From the NCBI RefSeq assembly GCF_027409185.1, contig NC_084463.1:111090133-111154132 (forward strand): a stretch of DNA of 64,000 nucleotides. Direction: 5' to 3'. The notes under the pieces are model-generated. The model was not told where the DNA came from. It saw nothing but the letters and a program-made list of their open reading frames with translations, and ran no database searches. This stretch comes from Cynocephalus volans (Eukaryota > Chordata > Mammalia > Dermoptera > Cynocephalidae). Position numbers and translations under genes: made by a program. Numbering within the stretch: position 1 is the stretch's first letter; each line of letters begins with the position of its first letter. Positions 35,101 to 47,515 of the stretch are shown piece by piece.

Positions 35101-35919
35101 TATTATTTTTGTGGGGCTTTTATCTCCCTTCCAAAATCATAAGGTTCTTGAGATTAGGTACTTTTCTTGCATTGCCAATATGGTTCTTTGCACACAAATC
35201 AACTGAAAAAATCTTTGTGCATATTATCTTGCTGACATTTTATTCATTCATTTTTCTCCAGGATTTCCTCCTACCTCATTGGCTCTTTAAACAATTCAGC
35301 TTAGTCTTCAGCTGGGTTCTTCTCCGCTTGACCTCTAAATATTGAAGTACTCCAAAGATTTATTCTGGGCCTTCTTTTCTTCTCTTTGAATACTTTTCCC
35401 CTAGGTAATTCATCTCTTATAACTTTAAATACCATTTATATGTTGATGATTTCCAAATTCATATCTCCATCTCTGATCCACCTTTTCCCCATGTAAGCCA
35501 TAGATGTGTTTCATCTGTATTGAACTGCCTACTGAAATTTCCCCCTTGAATATCTAATAGGCATTTTAAATATAACATGTTCAGAATAGTTTTTCCTCCA
35601 TTGTTCACCATCTGCCAGTTGCTTAGGACAAAAACTATGAATCATTCTTAATTCTCTGTTTTTCATCTTCCACATCCAATCCATCAGAAATTCTATGGGC
35701 TCTATCTCCAAAAATAAATCTTCAATTGGTTTACTTCTCTTGATCTGCATTGCTATCACCTTAATCTAACCACCATTATCTCTAGCCTTGGTTACTGCAA
35801 TAGCCTCCTAGAACTGGTCCCTCAACTTCATCTCTTGCTCTCCAATACATTCTCTAACCAATAGCCAGTCATGTTTTAAAAATGTAAATTAGATAACGCC
35901 ATTCCCATGCTTAAAACTC
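35101..35919. other. Intergenic, nothing certain
   Basis: Text at about 35280-35800 has the feel of a LINE or LTR relic in reverse (for example CTCTTATAACTTTAAATACC), but I cannot assign it. Confidence 0.35.
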
Positions 35920-36590
35920 TCTAGTCATGTATATAAATTACATCCACAATAAAATTCAAATTCTTCATCCTGGCCTACATGACCTTACATGATCTGGCCC
36001 TAGAATATCACTCTGACTTCATCTCCTACCACGTTCCCCTTGATTTCAATAGTGCAGTGACACTGGCCCTTTTCCTATTCCTCCAAGATGTCAAGCTCAT
36101 GCAAAGCTTTCTACTCCTCGAACATGCAAAAGCTATGGCTACTTCTTTTGCAAGTTCCACTGCCCCAAAAGCCGTTATCCCAGTGTTTTACATGGCTGGC
36201 TTTTTTTTTTTTTTTTTCTTTTCATAATTTAGGTTTCAGTTTGAATTTCCACCTCTTTAGAAAAACCTTCTCTAGTCAGGCTATATAATGTTGTTCCCTT
36301 TTCCAGGCAACCTATCACATTACCCCACGTAATTTTTTTTTTCACAATCCTTATTACTATCTGAAATGATTTTCTGAATTCTTTCTTGTATATTGTTTGC
36401 TCACTGCATTAGGATGTAAGCTAAATGACAGACAAGCTCAATACCTTGTCTGTCGTGTGGTACCCCTTAGATTTTTAAAAGAAGACTAGCTTCTGGGCAG
36501 AGAATATTTGGGAGAACAAGAGATGAAGAGCTTAGAATAGTTCCTGGAACATGACAGGAATCAATAAATATTTACTGAATATAGGAATAT
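35920..36590 (+). mobile_element. L2 3' end
   Basis: In order: CATGACCTTACATGATCTGG, CATCTCCTACCAC, a region like TTCCTCCAAGATG, AGAAAAACCTTCTCTAGTCA, TAGGATGTAAGCTAAATGAC and the tail CAATAAATATTTACTGAAT. This is a long, recognisable L2 3' portion. A T16 run interrupts it at about 36200. Confidence 0.8.
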
Positions 36591-36754
36591 ACTCTATTGA
36601 GTCTCACTAGAAACCATTTGGGGTAAATGGGATGTGTCATTTCTCCTATTTTACAGATAGGAAAATTGAAAGTTAGGTAACTTTTCCAATGTAATTCAGT
36701 TAATATGTGACAGAATCTCACACTTTCCCAGGTGCACCAAGGCGTAAGTTGCTT

Positions 36755-37203
36755 ACATTAGTTTCCTATGGCTGCCATGACAAATTGCCATGAAGTGGGT
36801 GGCTTAAAACAACAGAAATTTACGCTCTCATAGTTCTGGAGTCCAGAAGCCCAACATCAACATGTTGGCAGGGCTGCACTTGGAGAATCCATCTCTTGCC
36901 TCTTCCAGTTTCTGATGGCTGTTGGCATGCCTTGGCTTGTGGTCATATCTCTCTGCTCTGTCTTCACATTGCCTTCCTCTGTGTGTGTATGTTGTGTTTT
37001 ACAAAACCCCCTCTGCCTCTCTCTTATAAGGATACATGTGACCACACTCAGATAATCCAGGATAAGCTCCTCCTTTCTATATTATTAATTTAATTACATC
37101 TTTTGCCATATAAGGTAATATTCACAGGTTCCAGGGATTAGGACATAGACATAGCTTTCTAGGGTGGGGAGGGGTAGATGGGGCCATCATTTAGCCCAAT
37201 ACA
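36755..37203 (-). mobile_element. MLT1-type MaLR solo LTR, reverse orientation
   Basis: The plus strand has ATTAGTTTCCTATGGCTGCC, GGTGGCTTAAAACAACAG, GTTCTGGAGTCCAGAAG, CTTATAAGGATAC and ends TTTAGCCCAATACA, the reverse complement of an MLT1 LTR. Confidence 0.82.
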
Positions 37204-37293
37204 GTGCTCATAGCATTTTAGTACGAAACTAAATTCCTAGAACTCTATTTAATGGGCCAGTCTCTTTTTAAATGGGTCATCATTCATTCTTTT

Positions 37294-37456
37294 TTTTTAA
37301 AAGATGACCGGTAAGGGGATCTTAACCTTTGACTTGGTGTTGTCAGCACCACGCTCTTCCAAGTGAGCCAACTGGCCATCCCTATATAGGGATCCAAACC
37401 CCTGGCCTTGGTGTTATCAGCACCATACTCTCCCAAGTGAGTCACGGGCTGGCCCT
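37294..37456 (-). mobile_element. Dimeric tRNA-Ile-derived SINE with perfect 15-bp duplication
   Basis: Two monomers in reverse: ATGACCGGTAAGGGGAT to GCCAACTGGCC, then TATATAGGGATCCAAACCCC to GAGTCACGGGCTGGCC. ATCATTCATTCTTTT flanks exactly at 37279-37293 and 37457-37471. Confidence 0.93.
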
Positions 37457-37471
37457 ATCATTCATTCTTTT

Positions 37472-38634
37472 AACAAATATTTAGTGAGCACCTAATACAT
37501 GCCATGTAATGTATGTATTTACTACCAGAAATTAGGAATATATTGATAAACAATAACAAGCACTTTGTGCTTGATGTGAAAGAGGGTGCTATTAATAATT
37601 ACAATGCGACAGCAGGCATAAACCAGGACCATACCAGGTAAACCAGGACCTATGATCAACTTATTTATGATGCATGTTGTTAGGCCAAGAGAATGAAGAC
37701 CCTACCTGCTGGTATTTTTTCCCTTTGCTATTTCTTTTTTCTAAGTCAAACATAGTGTTTCGTTTTTAAAGTTCTTAAATGGATAGAGAGTAGCATGACT
37801 GAGGTGATCTCACTGAACATCAATATGGAGATCACTTACATCTTTGGATATTGGTCTTGTAAGCTGGAAGTGGGAAGCCCATTTCAGAGCAAAATTTTCT
37901 GTACTAGATTGGTCAGAGACACACTTGAGCCTTAAGTATAGAAGGACAACTGATACTTTCAGTTCACTGTATTTCATAATTTATTTAATTTACAAAACTA
38001 AAGTTAGAGAGTGGGTAGTACTCATCTGCAAGAAACACTTCTAAAAGGTGACCAAGATTACTGGCAGCAATTTAGATGAGACAGGCTTCAAGTTATGAGC
38101 AATTCCTAGTACTCCTTTGCTTCCAAAGTAATAAAACATACATGAATGCAAGTTACTGAGAACATTATTATAGGGATAATATTGCATTCACTCTCATTTA
38201 GTAAAAAGAAAATCATTTGCAAATTTTGGTACTTTATAATTTTATTAGTTACGAAATTTGTTTATGATACATTTTATAAGCAATTGTGCCCAAAATGTGC
38301 TAAAATATACAGTTGAAGAATCATTGTTCTAGGAAATGCAAATTACTGAACTAAAGTACAGAAATTTAAGTGCAATAAACCAAGTATTTCATCATGTTTT
38401 GGATGGCAGAGAGTACAAGTCCAGACCATAGGTTATAGACATTAATAATAACTTATAAAATGTTCAATTTTACACTTTAAAGAATGATTTTGTATGCAGA
38501 AGAAATATTCTTATTTCCATTTTAAAGAAGAGGAAACTGAAATTTGGAGAAACTGACTGGTCCATATGTATTTTTTAAAACTTTTATGCCAATGGTCTTT
38601 CCTCAACTTTACATATCATCTCTTAATAAAGAGT
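37472..38634. other. Intergenic, nothing recognised
   Basis: AT-rich sequence with no gene or confident repeat. A short direct repeat of ACCAGGACC-type text occurs at about 37622-37650. Confidence 0.45.
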
Positions 38635-41600
38635 GAGCAGAAATAAGTAAAATAGAGACTAGAAAAACAAAAGAAAAGCAAAACTAAGAGTTGGTTTTTT
38701 GAAAAGATAAAATCCACAAACATTTAGCTAGACTAAGAAAAAAAGAGAGAAGACTCAAATAAAATCAGAAATGAAAAAGGAGACATTACAACTTATACAA
38801 CAGAAACACAAAGATTATAACAGACTATTATGAACAATTATATGCCAACAATTGGATAACCTAGAAGAAATGGATAAATTCCTTGACACATACAACCTAT
38901 AAGGACTGAATTATAAAGAAATAGAAAATCTGAGCATACCAATAACAAATAAGGAGATTGAATCAGTAATAAAAATCTCCCGTCAAAGAAAAACCCCGGC
39001 CTTGATGGCTTTACTACTGAATTCAACCAAACATTTAAAGAAGAACTGATATTAATTTTTCTCAAACTCTTTCAAAAAACTGAAGAGGAAGGAATACTTC
39101 CAAACTCATTTTACGAGGTCGGTATTACCCTGATACCAAAGATGGACAAGAACACTAAAAAACAAAATAACTACAGGCCAATATCCCTGTTGAATACAGA
39201 TACAAAAATACTCAAAAAAATAATGGCAAACCATGTTTAACAGTACATTAAAAAGATCATTCACCATGATCAAGCTGGATTCATCCCAGGGAAGCAAGGA
39301 TGATTCAACATACACAAATCAATAAGGGCAATATATCATATTAACGGAATGAAAGACAAAAACCATATGATCATTTCAATAGATGCAACAAAAGCATTTG
39401 ACAAAATTCAACATCCTTTCATGGTAAAAACCCTCAATAAATTTGGTGTAGAAGAAATGTACCTCAAAACAATAAAGGCCTTGAAGCTCCAGTGGCGCAA
39501 TCGGTTAGCGCGCGGTACTTATAAAACAATAAAGGCCATATATGACAAACCCACAGCTAACATCATACTCAATAAGGAAAAATTGAAAGTTTTCCTCTAA
39601 GATCCGAAACAAGACAAGGATGCCCACTCACCACTTCTATTCAATGTAGTACTGGAGGTCCTAGCCAGAGCAATTAGGCAAGAGAAAGAAATAGAAGGCA
39701 TCCAAATTGGAAAGGAAGAAGTTAAATTGTCCCTGTTTGCAGACAACATGATCTTATATATAGAAAACTCTAAAGACTCCACCAAAAAAACTGTTAAAAT
39801 GAGTAAACAAATTCAGTAAAGTTGCAGAATACAATATCAACAAACAAAAACGAGTAGTTTTTCTATATGCTAACAGCAAACTATCTGAAAAAGAAATCAA
39901 GTAAACAATTTTATTTATGATAGCTACAAAAACACTTAGGAATAAATTTAACCAAGGAAGTGAAAGATCTCTACAGTAAAAACTATTAAACACTGATAAA
40001 GGAAATTGAAGAAGATGCAAATAAATGGAAAGATATCCTATGCTGATAGATTGGAAGAATTAATATTGTGAAAGTGTCCATACTACCCAAAGCAATCTAC
40101 AGATTCAATGCAATGCCTAACAAAATATCAATGATGTTTTTCACAGAAACATAAAAAAAAATCCTAAAATTTGTATGAAACCACAAAAGACCCCAAATAG
40201 CTAAAGCAATCTTCAGCAAAAAACCCCCCCCAAAGCCGGAGGCATCACACTATTTGACTTTAAAATATACTACAAAGCTATAGTAACCAAAACAGCATGG
40301 TATTAGCATAAAAACAGACCAACTGACCAATGGAATAGAATAGAGCCCAGAAATAAATCCACACATTTATAGCCAACTGATTTTCAACAAAGATGCCAAG
40401 AACACACAATGGATAAAGGACAGTCTCTTCAATAAATGGTGCTGCAAAAACTGGATATTCACATGCAGAAGAATTAAATTAGACCCTTATCTAGCACCAT
40501 ATATAAAAATCAACTAAAAATGGATTAAGAACTTAAATGTAAGACCTGAAAATAAGGAATTACTAGAAGAAAAAATGGGAGAAAATCTCCATGACATTGA
40601 TCTAGGCAATGATTTCTTGGTTATGACCCCAGAAACACAGGCAACAAAAGGAAAAATACAGAAATGGGATTACACCAAACTAAAAAATCTTTCATGCAGG
40701 CAAGGAAACAATCAACAGAGTGAAGAGACAACAGACAGAATGGGAGAAAATATTTGCAAACTGTACATCTGATAAGGGGTTAATATCCAAAGTATATAAG
40801 AAACTCAAACAAGTCAATAGCAACAAATAACCCAATTAAAAAATGGGCAAAAGACCTGAATAGATGTTTTTCAAAAGACATACAAATGGCCAATAGGTAT
40901 GTGAAAAAATGCTCAACATCATTAATCATCAGGGAAATGCAAATTAAAACCACAATGAGATATTATACCTGTTAGAATGGTTATTATCAAAAAGAGAAAA
41001 GATAACAAGTGTTGGAGAGGATGTAGAGAAAATGGAACTCTTGCACAGTGTTGTTGGGAATGTAAATTAGTACAGCCATTTAGAAAAACAGTATGGAAGT
41101 TTCTCAAAAAAATTAAAGGTAGAACTACTATATGATTCAGCAATCTTACTACTGGGTATATATCCAGAGGAAATGAAATTAGTAAGTCAAAGAGATATCT
41201 GAATGCCCATGTTTATTGCAGTATTATTCACAGTAGTCAAGATATGGAATCAACTTAAGTGTCCGTTAATGGATGAACGGATAAAGAAAATGTGGTATAT
41301 ATACACAATGGAATGTTATTCAGCCCTAAAAAGAAGGAAATCCAACCATTTGCAACAATGTGGGTGACCCTGGAGGACATTATGTTAAGTGAAATAAGCC
41401 AGGCACAGAAAGACAAATACCACATGATCTTACTCACGTGTGGAATCTAAAAAAGTTGATCTCATTAAACTAGAGAGTAGAGTGGTGGTTACCAGAGACT
41501 GGGGCAGTTGGGGGATGTACAACACAGTGACTATAGTTAATAACAATATATTGTATTCTTGAAAAATGCTAGCAGAATGGATGTTGTGTTTGTACCACAA

Positions 41601-41715
41601 AAATATGTGAGGTAATACATATATTAGCTAGATTTAGTCAATCCACAATGTATATATACTTCAAAATGTTATACTATACATGATACATACAATTTTATCT
41701 GTCAATTAAGAAAGT
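38635..41715 (+). mobile_element. 5'-truncated L1 (ORF2 RT region to 3' end), inactive
   Basis: The element begins within ORF2, between the endonuclease and RT regions, and ends with the L1 3' text GACTATAGTTAATAACAATA and TCTGTCAATTAAGAAAG. RT motifs are visible in broken frames: [19 protein letters not shown] and, at about 39730-39770, [13 protein letters not shown], where the catalytic FADD has become FADN. Several stops and frameshifts break the frame. It contains the tRNA-half insertion described separately. It is an L1MA-age relic. Confidence 0.93.
39481..39522 (+). pseudogene. Retroposed 5' half of tRNA-Ile(UAU), tailless, inside L1 ORF2
   Basis: From 39486 the sequence is identical to the first 37 nt of mammalian tRNA-Ile(UAU) as I know it: it starts GCTCCAGTGGCGCAATCGG and ends GCGGTACTTAT in the anticodon loop. 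That gene has an intron just after position 37, so the copy stops at exon 1. Five bases TTGAA (39481-39485) precede the mature 5' end. The 15-bp AAAACAATAAAGGCC is repeated perfectly at 39466-39480 and 39523-39537. There is no A-tail. The duplication begins AAAA after TC, as L1 endonuclease cuts. The added 57 bp keeps the L1 frame open. It is not a functional tRNA. Confidence 0.9.
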
Positions 41716-41812
41716 GAGAGTACAGACAGTAGAGAATTAAGATAATTTATAATGCTAGTTTAATGCCACTAAACCACTTACCTGAGTCTGAATAATGTAG
41801 TCAATGCAGCAG

Positions 41813-42345
41813 TGATAGTTAATTTTATGTGTTAACTTGCCTGGGCCACAGTGCACAGATATTTGTTCAAAGATTATTCTGGATGTTTTAGTAAAGGTAC
41901 TTTTTGGATGAGATTAACATTTCAATTGGTGGTCTTTGAGTAAAATTGATTACCCTCCATAATGTGGGTGGGCCTCATCTAATCAGTTGAAGGCCTTAGT
42001 AGAACAAAGACCGACTTTCCCCCATCAAGAAAAAATTCTGTCAGCAGACACTTCTTTGAATCTTCAGCCTACAGGCCTACCCCATTAGATATTGGACTTG
42101 CCAAGCCTCCACAATCAGGTGGACCAATTCCTTAAAATAAGTCCCTCTCTAAAGGCTAGCTGGTTAGTTCAGTTGGTTAGAACATGGTGCTGAAAACACC
42201 AAGGTCCAGGTTTCAGTCCCTATACAGGGATGAAAAACAAAGAAAACAAACAAAAAAACCCCTCTTTTTTTCTCTCTCCTTACCCCTCCTCTCTGCCCCC
42301 CCCCCGCCATTGGTTTTGTTTCTATATAGAACTCTGACTAATACA
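41813..42345 (+). mobile_element. ERV-L LTR (MLT2-like) split by a SINE
   Basis: It begins TGATAGTTAATTTTATGTGT and continues TTATTCTGGATGTTTTAGTA, CCCTCCATAATGTGGGTGGG, CCTCATCTAATCAGTTGAAG, and ends CTCTGACTAATACA. This is the MLT2/ERV-L LTR order. GCAGC occurs at both edges (41806-41810, 42346-42350), a likely 5-bp duplication with two extra bases. Confidence 0.8.
42154..42260 (+). mobile_element. Monomeric tRNA-Ile-derived SINE inside the ERV-L LTR
   Basis: GGCTAGCTGGTTAGTTCAG, TTGGTTAGAACATGGTGCTG, AAAACACCAAGGTCCAGG and TTTCAGTCCC are followed by an A-rich tail to 42260. It interrupts the LTR near its 3' end, so the SINE is the younger. Confidence 0.9.
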
Positions 42346-44789
42346 GCAGCCATTTGGAAAACTATTATGATCAGGTAGAGTTGTCTTCTTAGAGAAGCTG
42401 GAATTAATTTCATCCTCTCACTTCTTTTAGAATGTTGATGGCTAATTTTAAAAGCTAGTCATTTAAAAAGAATGCGTGGTTGTAGGTAATTTTTAAAGTG
42501 GAAATGCAGGTTTGCAAGACATTTAAACACTCAATTACTAGGGGGTTATTCATGCTGTTGCTCTAAGAGCCAGTGTAGATATTCATAAGTGCTACAGTGA
42601 AATTCTGGCTCTGGATCATCTACTAATATGTTTGAAAACTTAAACAAGTTACTTATTTTGCATATTGGAATTATAGAATTTTCCCAGTGATATGCTATAT
42701 GTATACATATGCCTCTCTTTAGGAATCTTTGATTTTCTCTGCTGAAAGGAGCATCAATAAGTACCAAGTATAAGAATGATGACAATAATAATGATAATGA
42801 TAATGCTTCAAAGCTATGTAGCACTATTTTTCTGAGTAATCCAAAGTGCTTTCCCATGTTAGATCTCAGTATCTTTGAGAGGGAATGGTAAAAGGTAGAT
42901 AGCAGTATTATTCTATAGATGACGACACTGAGGCACACCGAGATCTATATTTAGGTTATTGCCCCTAAAGTTGCACAAGGCAGGGTCTAGAAGCCAGGAT
43001 ACCTGGTCAAGTACCCTCCCTCTGAAATGTGTTTGCCTCATATGTTTGCCAGGCTGGGAATTCAGGATCCCTGATTCTGATCCACATTTTGGCAGTGAAC
43101 CAGAGTTGTACTTGCTATTTGTTTAAGTATTCTAAGTATCTAGTAATTTTGCCACAAATTGCAGTATAACCCTGAAGGACCACTTTAATGATGGGGTGAC
43201 AATTTCAAAGATTTCTAAATGCTATTGAGAATTCCAGCATATCTGAACCTAGGATCCACTATTCATCATGGCTGCTGTTTTAGACTGAAAATATTAGTGA
43301 AAATGGGAAAGATAATGTGAGAAAATGAGAAAATGGGAACGTTTTGTGATAGCAGGTGAAACAGGTGGCAGTTTTTATAGCTTAACCAGCTGTGCTCTTT
43401 TGAATAAAATTAAAATATAGAAGGGTGTTCATTTTTTCCCATCAAATTGAAATAAACTGAATGCAACTACTCTGGCTTGTATAAAAATTATCCAAAGCAT
43501 AGTCATTCTACTAATAATTTTGCTAGTATGATTTTCGTAATTTTAAAGATTATTGAAATATTAATAACTTTCCAAAAGTAACTTACATTATCACTGGTTG
43601 AATAATGATCTGCTTTACAGAGAGAGAATAGTGAGTAAATTCTAAAAGGGAAAGAAATGTGAAGATAGTATGGCTGAGCTGCACATAATAAAGTGAATTT
43701 TGGTTCCTATTGCACCGAATACCTACCTTTCTTTGACTATAAACATATTTTTCTCTGGTTGACAGTTACATCTTATTATGGTTGATTAGATAAAGGGTGG
43801 AGAGAGAGAACATTTGTTAACCACTAAGGAACTCAAAACAGAAAGCAAATATACCATGGTAAAACAATGCTGACCCACAGTCACCCCATGCTGTATCAGG
43901 GATTAATCTTTGTCCCAGAGTACTGCACATCTACATTTTCACATTCCTACAGCTGAGCTCAGTGCCTGTCTATGACTCTTTCCCTGCTTTAGAAGATAAA
44001 GTGCCTCTCAAAGTATTCAAATAAAAATGTTTCGGTTTTGGATGGAGAATGATAAACCAGAACAAAGAATTGTCCTTTATTTTCAGTTAATTCACTATAT
44101 CTTTTTATAGTCCTTTTTCCCCCCACTCTCAAGAATCATTTATAATAGAACTTCATATTTTGTTTTAGAAAGGGTTCTTTACTTATTTTCTTCTGGACAA
44201 CATTTAAAAAGTTTATCTCCTTTTTGCATTCTTTCACTATGATCACAAGCCAGAGATAAAATCCAGCTGGATCTGGGAAACAAATGGTGAGAAAAGGACT
44301 TAAGTAAGTACAGACATTCAATGGTAAATTCACTGATGCCTTTCTAATTATAGCTCAACTTTCCTCATCTCTCTATAGCCAAAGGGTCTCCCCCCCAAAA
44401 CAACAACAACAACAACAAAAATAAGATGGAAAAGAAGGGCCAGAGTCACTTCAGGGTCTGAAGTTATGATTTCTGAGAACTTGGAGAACCAAGAATCTGA
44501 GAAAAAGACAAGGTATTGTTTCTAATTATAGGAAAAGATATAATTTCGACAATCCCTAGTAAATTCAAGAGACAGAGATGGTGGATCAAGATCTAAGATT
44601 ACAAAATATGCTTCTGACCTTTTGAAGAAAACAGAATATAAGGTAAAATTAGAAGTCAAGGATAAATATTCTTTCCTGTATTCAGAGTCAACAGAGACTT
44701 CACTTCCTTTGGCTTTGGGTTTATTAGTATTGTATGTGTGAGGTAAGGGAAGACATTTTAATAATATTATATGCCACCTAATAAGTGTC
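42346..44789. other. Intergenic; one MIR-like stretch
   Basis: About 42880-43020 resembles a reverse MIR (GACACTGAGGCACACC, then TTGCACAAGGCAGGGTC). An imperfect (AAT/GAT)n lies at 42778-42805 and (AAC)n at about 44400-44418. No gene was recognised. Confidence 0.45.
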
Positions 44790-45005
44790 TACTCTATGCC
44801 AGGTACTTTCAGACATTATCTCACTTAATCTTCACAACAACTTTGTTAGGTAAGTATCACTGTCCGGATAGTACCGCTAAGGTTTAGAGGGGTGAATAAC
44901 TTGCCAAGTTTACATAGCTAGTAAGAGGATAAGCCAAAATTCAAACCCACATTTGTCTGACCCTCAAATCCTTGCTCTTTCCAATTATCATGCTGTCTTC
45001 TAAGG
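44790..45005 (-). mobile_element. MIR SINE, reverse orientation
   Basis: ATTATCTCACTTAATCTTCA, CAACAACTTTGTTAGGTAAG, AACTTGCCAAGTTTACATAG and CTAGTAAGAGGATAAGCC are the reverse MIR order. Confidence 0.8.
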
Positions 45006-45345
45006 TGTGATAAGAGAAGAAATGATGTGAAGAAAATTTTAGTTTTAGTAAGGGGTTGGGTGGAGACAGTCAATAGTGTTTGGCTGAAAGAGGGATTGTG
45101 TAAGGATGAGGCCTTACTCATATACACAAAGGTTCTTAGTAAATATTTAATAAAAGTTTGTAAAATAGTATCATGTTTAATTGTGGGATTATGTTTGAGG
45201 GAGGTACTGGTAAATGCTGATTATTCTAAAAATGAATAAAATGTTATCCCTGTTTTCAAAGAACTTGACCTAGTATGGCTGATACAACTAACAATTCTAC
45301 AATACAATAATATTGATTTGAAAAAAATTTTATGAGCTGTGGATT

Positions 45346-45417
45346 GATGCTCAACCCCTTTCTATTTTTATTTTTCCTTTTTCTTTTTTTTTTTTTTTGA
45401 TGCTCAACTCCTTTCTA
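45346..45417 (-). mobile_element. Tail-only retroinsertion (poly(A) with target duplication)
   Basis: A 34-bp T-rich insert (45365-45398) lies between two 19-bp copies of GATGCTCAAC(C/T)CCTTTCTA, at 45346-45364 and 45399-45417, differing at one base. On the minus strand this is an A-rich tail with no body. Confidence 0.75.
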
Positions 45418-45627
45418 ATCTGCAAAAGTTGGAAAGCTAACAAGGGACATTTCCTATGCTCCTTTTCAGTTAGGATTCCAGATGTAATCCAGTTCAATGC
45501 ATCTTGTGAGAAATGAATTCAGAACTGAGCCATATGAGGAGAGAGAAAAGATGTATGGAATATAATCTGCTATGTGGATTTGTCCAGAGGTAATTTGTAT
45601 GATTCTGGAGCTAGCAGCTTCCTATAG

Positions 45628-45646
45628 CAGCAGCAGCAGCAGCAGC
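45628..45646 (+). repeat. (CAG)6 microsatellite
   Basis: Six CAG units in non-coding intergenic sequence. No gene reads through them. Confidence 0.9.
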
Positions 45647-46071
45647 GGTAATGTGGTTATGTGGTATAAGTGGTGAGCAACAATGGTGTTAGGTTTCTAC
45701 AGCAACAGTAGTGGGAGCTTTTCTAACCAGTAGTGGGTAGAAATAGAGTGGCTGTGAGCACTGGAGATTGTTCTAAGGAGTTGGACCTAGAGTTTGCTCC
45801 TTTAGTCCTTTCACTGGTTTTGTAAGCACTCAATCCATTGCTTTAAGTCCCTTTCTGCCTAAACTAGACTGGATTCTCTGTTATGCACTAAACACTGATT
45901 GAGGCTGTAATAAGAAAAGTTGTAAACAACTGACTTCCCAGGAAATGGGAATATAAGGTAAGTTATCTGAACTGGTTGTATCTGAAGGCAGTGAGGATCT
46001 GGTTACTATTAGAGGAAACTGGTAGTTCATGATACACAATGGAGAAACAGTTATTTAAATTGTCACTCGTG

Positions 46072-47515
46072 TTTTTAAATTTATTTTTTTATTGTGATAA
46101 AATACACATAACATAAAATTTACCATTTTAATCATTTTAAAGCATACAGTTCGGTGGCATTAAGTAATTCACATTGTTGTGCAACCGTCACCAACACCCA
46201 GAACTTTTTCATCATCCCAGACTGAAACTCTGTGCTCATTCAACAATAACTCTCCATTCTCTCCATCCCCCATCCCCTGGTAACCACTGTTCTACTTTCT
46301 GAGAATTTGAGTATTCTAGTATCTCATATAAGTGGCATCATGCAGTATTTGTTTTTCTGTGACTGGCTTATTTTTCTTGGCATAATGTCCTCAAGTTTCA
46401 TCCATGTTGTAACGTGTCAGAATTTCCTTCCTTTTTGGGGCCGAAGAATATTCCATTTTACGTGTACACCACATTTTGCTTATCCATTCATTTGTCAATG
46501 GACATTTGTGTGGCTTCCATTTCCTGCCTATTTTAAATGATGCTGCTATGGATGTGGGTATGCACATATCTGTTCAAGACTCTGCTTTCAATTCTTTTGC
46601 GTTAGATACCCAGAAGTGGAATTACTGGACCATACAGTAATTCTATTTTTAATTTTTTGGGGAGTCGCCATGCTATTTTCCACAGTGACTGCACAATTTG
46701 CATCCCCCCTGATAATCTACGGGGGTTCCAATTTATTCACATCTTTGCCAACACTTACTCCTTCCTTCCTTCCTTCCTTCCTTCCTTCCTTCCTTCCTTC
46801 CTTCCTTCCTTCCTTCCTTCCTTCCTTCCTTCCTTCCTTCCTTCCCTCCCTCCCTCCCTCCCTCCCTCCCTCCCTCCCTCCCTCCCTCCCTCCCTTTTGA
46901 TAGCAAGCATCCTAATGGGAAGAGATGGTGTCTTATTGTGGTTTTGATTTGAATTTCCCTAATGATTAGTGATGCTCAGCATCTTTTCATGTGCTTGTTG
47001 ACCATTTGTTTATCTTCTTTGGATAAATGTCTTTGGTTCATTTTTTAATTATGTTGTTCTTATTGCTGTCATTGAGTGGTATGAGTTCTTTGTATGTTCT
47101 GGATATTAACCCCTTATCAAATATGTGATTTACAAAATGTTTTCTACCGTTGTGTAGGTTGTCTTTTAACCCTGTCAATTGTGTTCTTTGATGCTCTGTC
47201 TACTTGATATATTGATTTGTGAGGGAAGTATGTTAGAGTCTCTGATTATGACCAAGTATTTATGAATTTCTCCTTACAGTTCTGCCATATGTTGTGTTAC
47301 ATGGTTAAAGTTTTGTTTGTTATGTAAAGTTTGTTGTTTGCTTATACCTTTGATGAATGAAAAATATAACTTTATTTTCCTACTCTTAAAATGTGTTTTT
47401 TCTAGAATTCTATTTGTTTCATATTGTCTAGTATTAACAATTCCACAGTTGCTTTTAAAATATAAGATTTCAGATTAAAAATACTTTTTCTCAGAAAATA
47501 AATAAATAAATAAAT
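46072..47515 (-). mobile_element. L1 3' region, reverse orientation, with perfect 15-bp target duplication
   Basis: The plus strand reads as reverse-strand L1 3' sequence: TTTATTGTGATAAAATACAC, CATAATGTCCTCAAGTTTCA, TGGATATTAACCCCTTATCA and others. AAATTGTCACTCGTG flanks exactly at 46057-46071 and 47516-47530. The 5'-junction side has (AAAT)n at about 47496-47519. A (TTCC)n/(CCCT)n microsatellite has grown inside. Confidence 0.88.
46758..46894 (+). repeat. Compound (TTCC)n(CCCT)n microsatellite
   Basis: About 86 bp of TTCC units switch near 46843 to about 51 bp of CCCT units: one homopyrimidine tract of roughly 137 bp, capable of triplex (H-DNA) folding. The LPSF-repeat frames over it are artefacts. 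Confidence 0.95.

Noticed and set aside
38635-41715. Possible active L1
   Set aside because: 5'-truncated, with frameshifts and stops, and the RT catalytic FADD motif is FADN.
46616-46947. Frames with LPSF repeats
   Set aside because: Translation of the TTCC/CCCT microsatellite inside an L1 relic.
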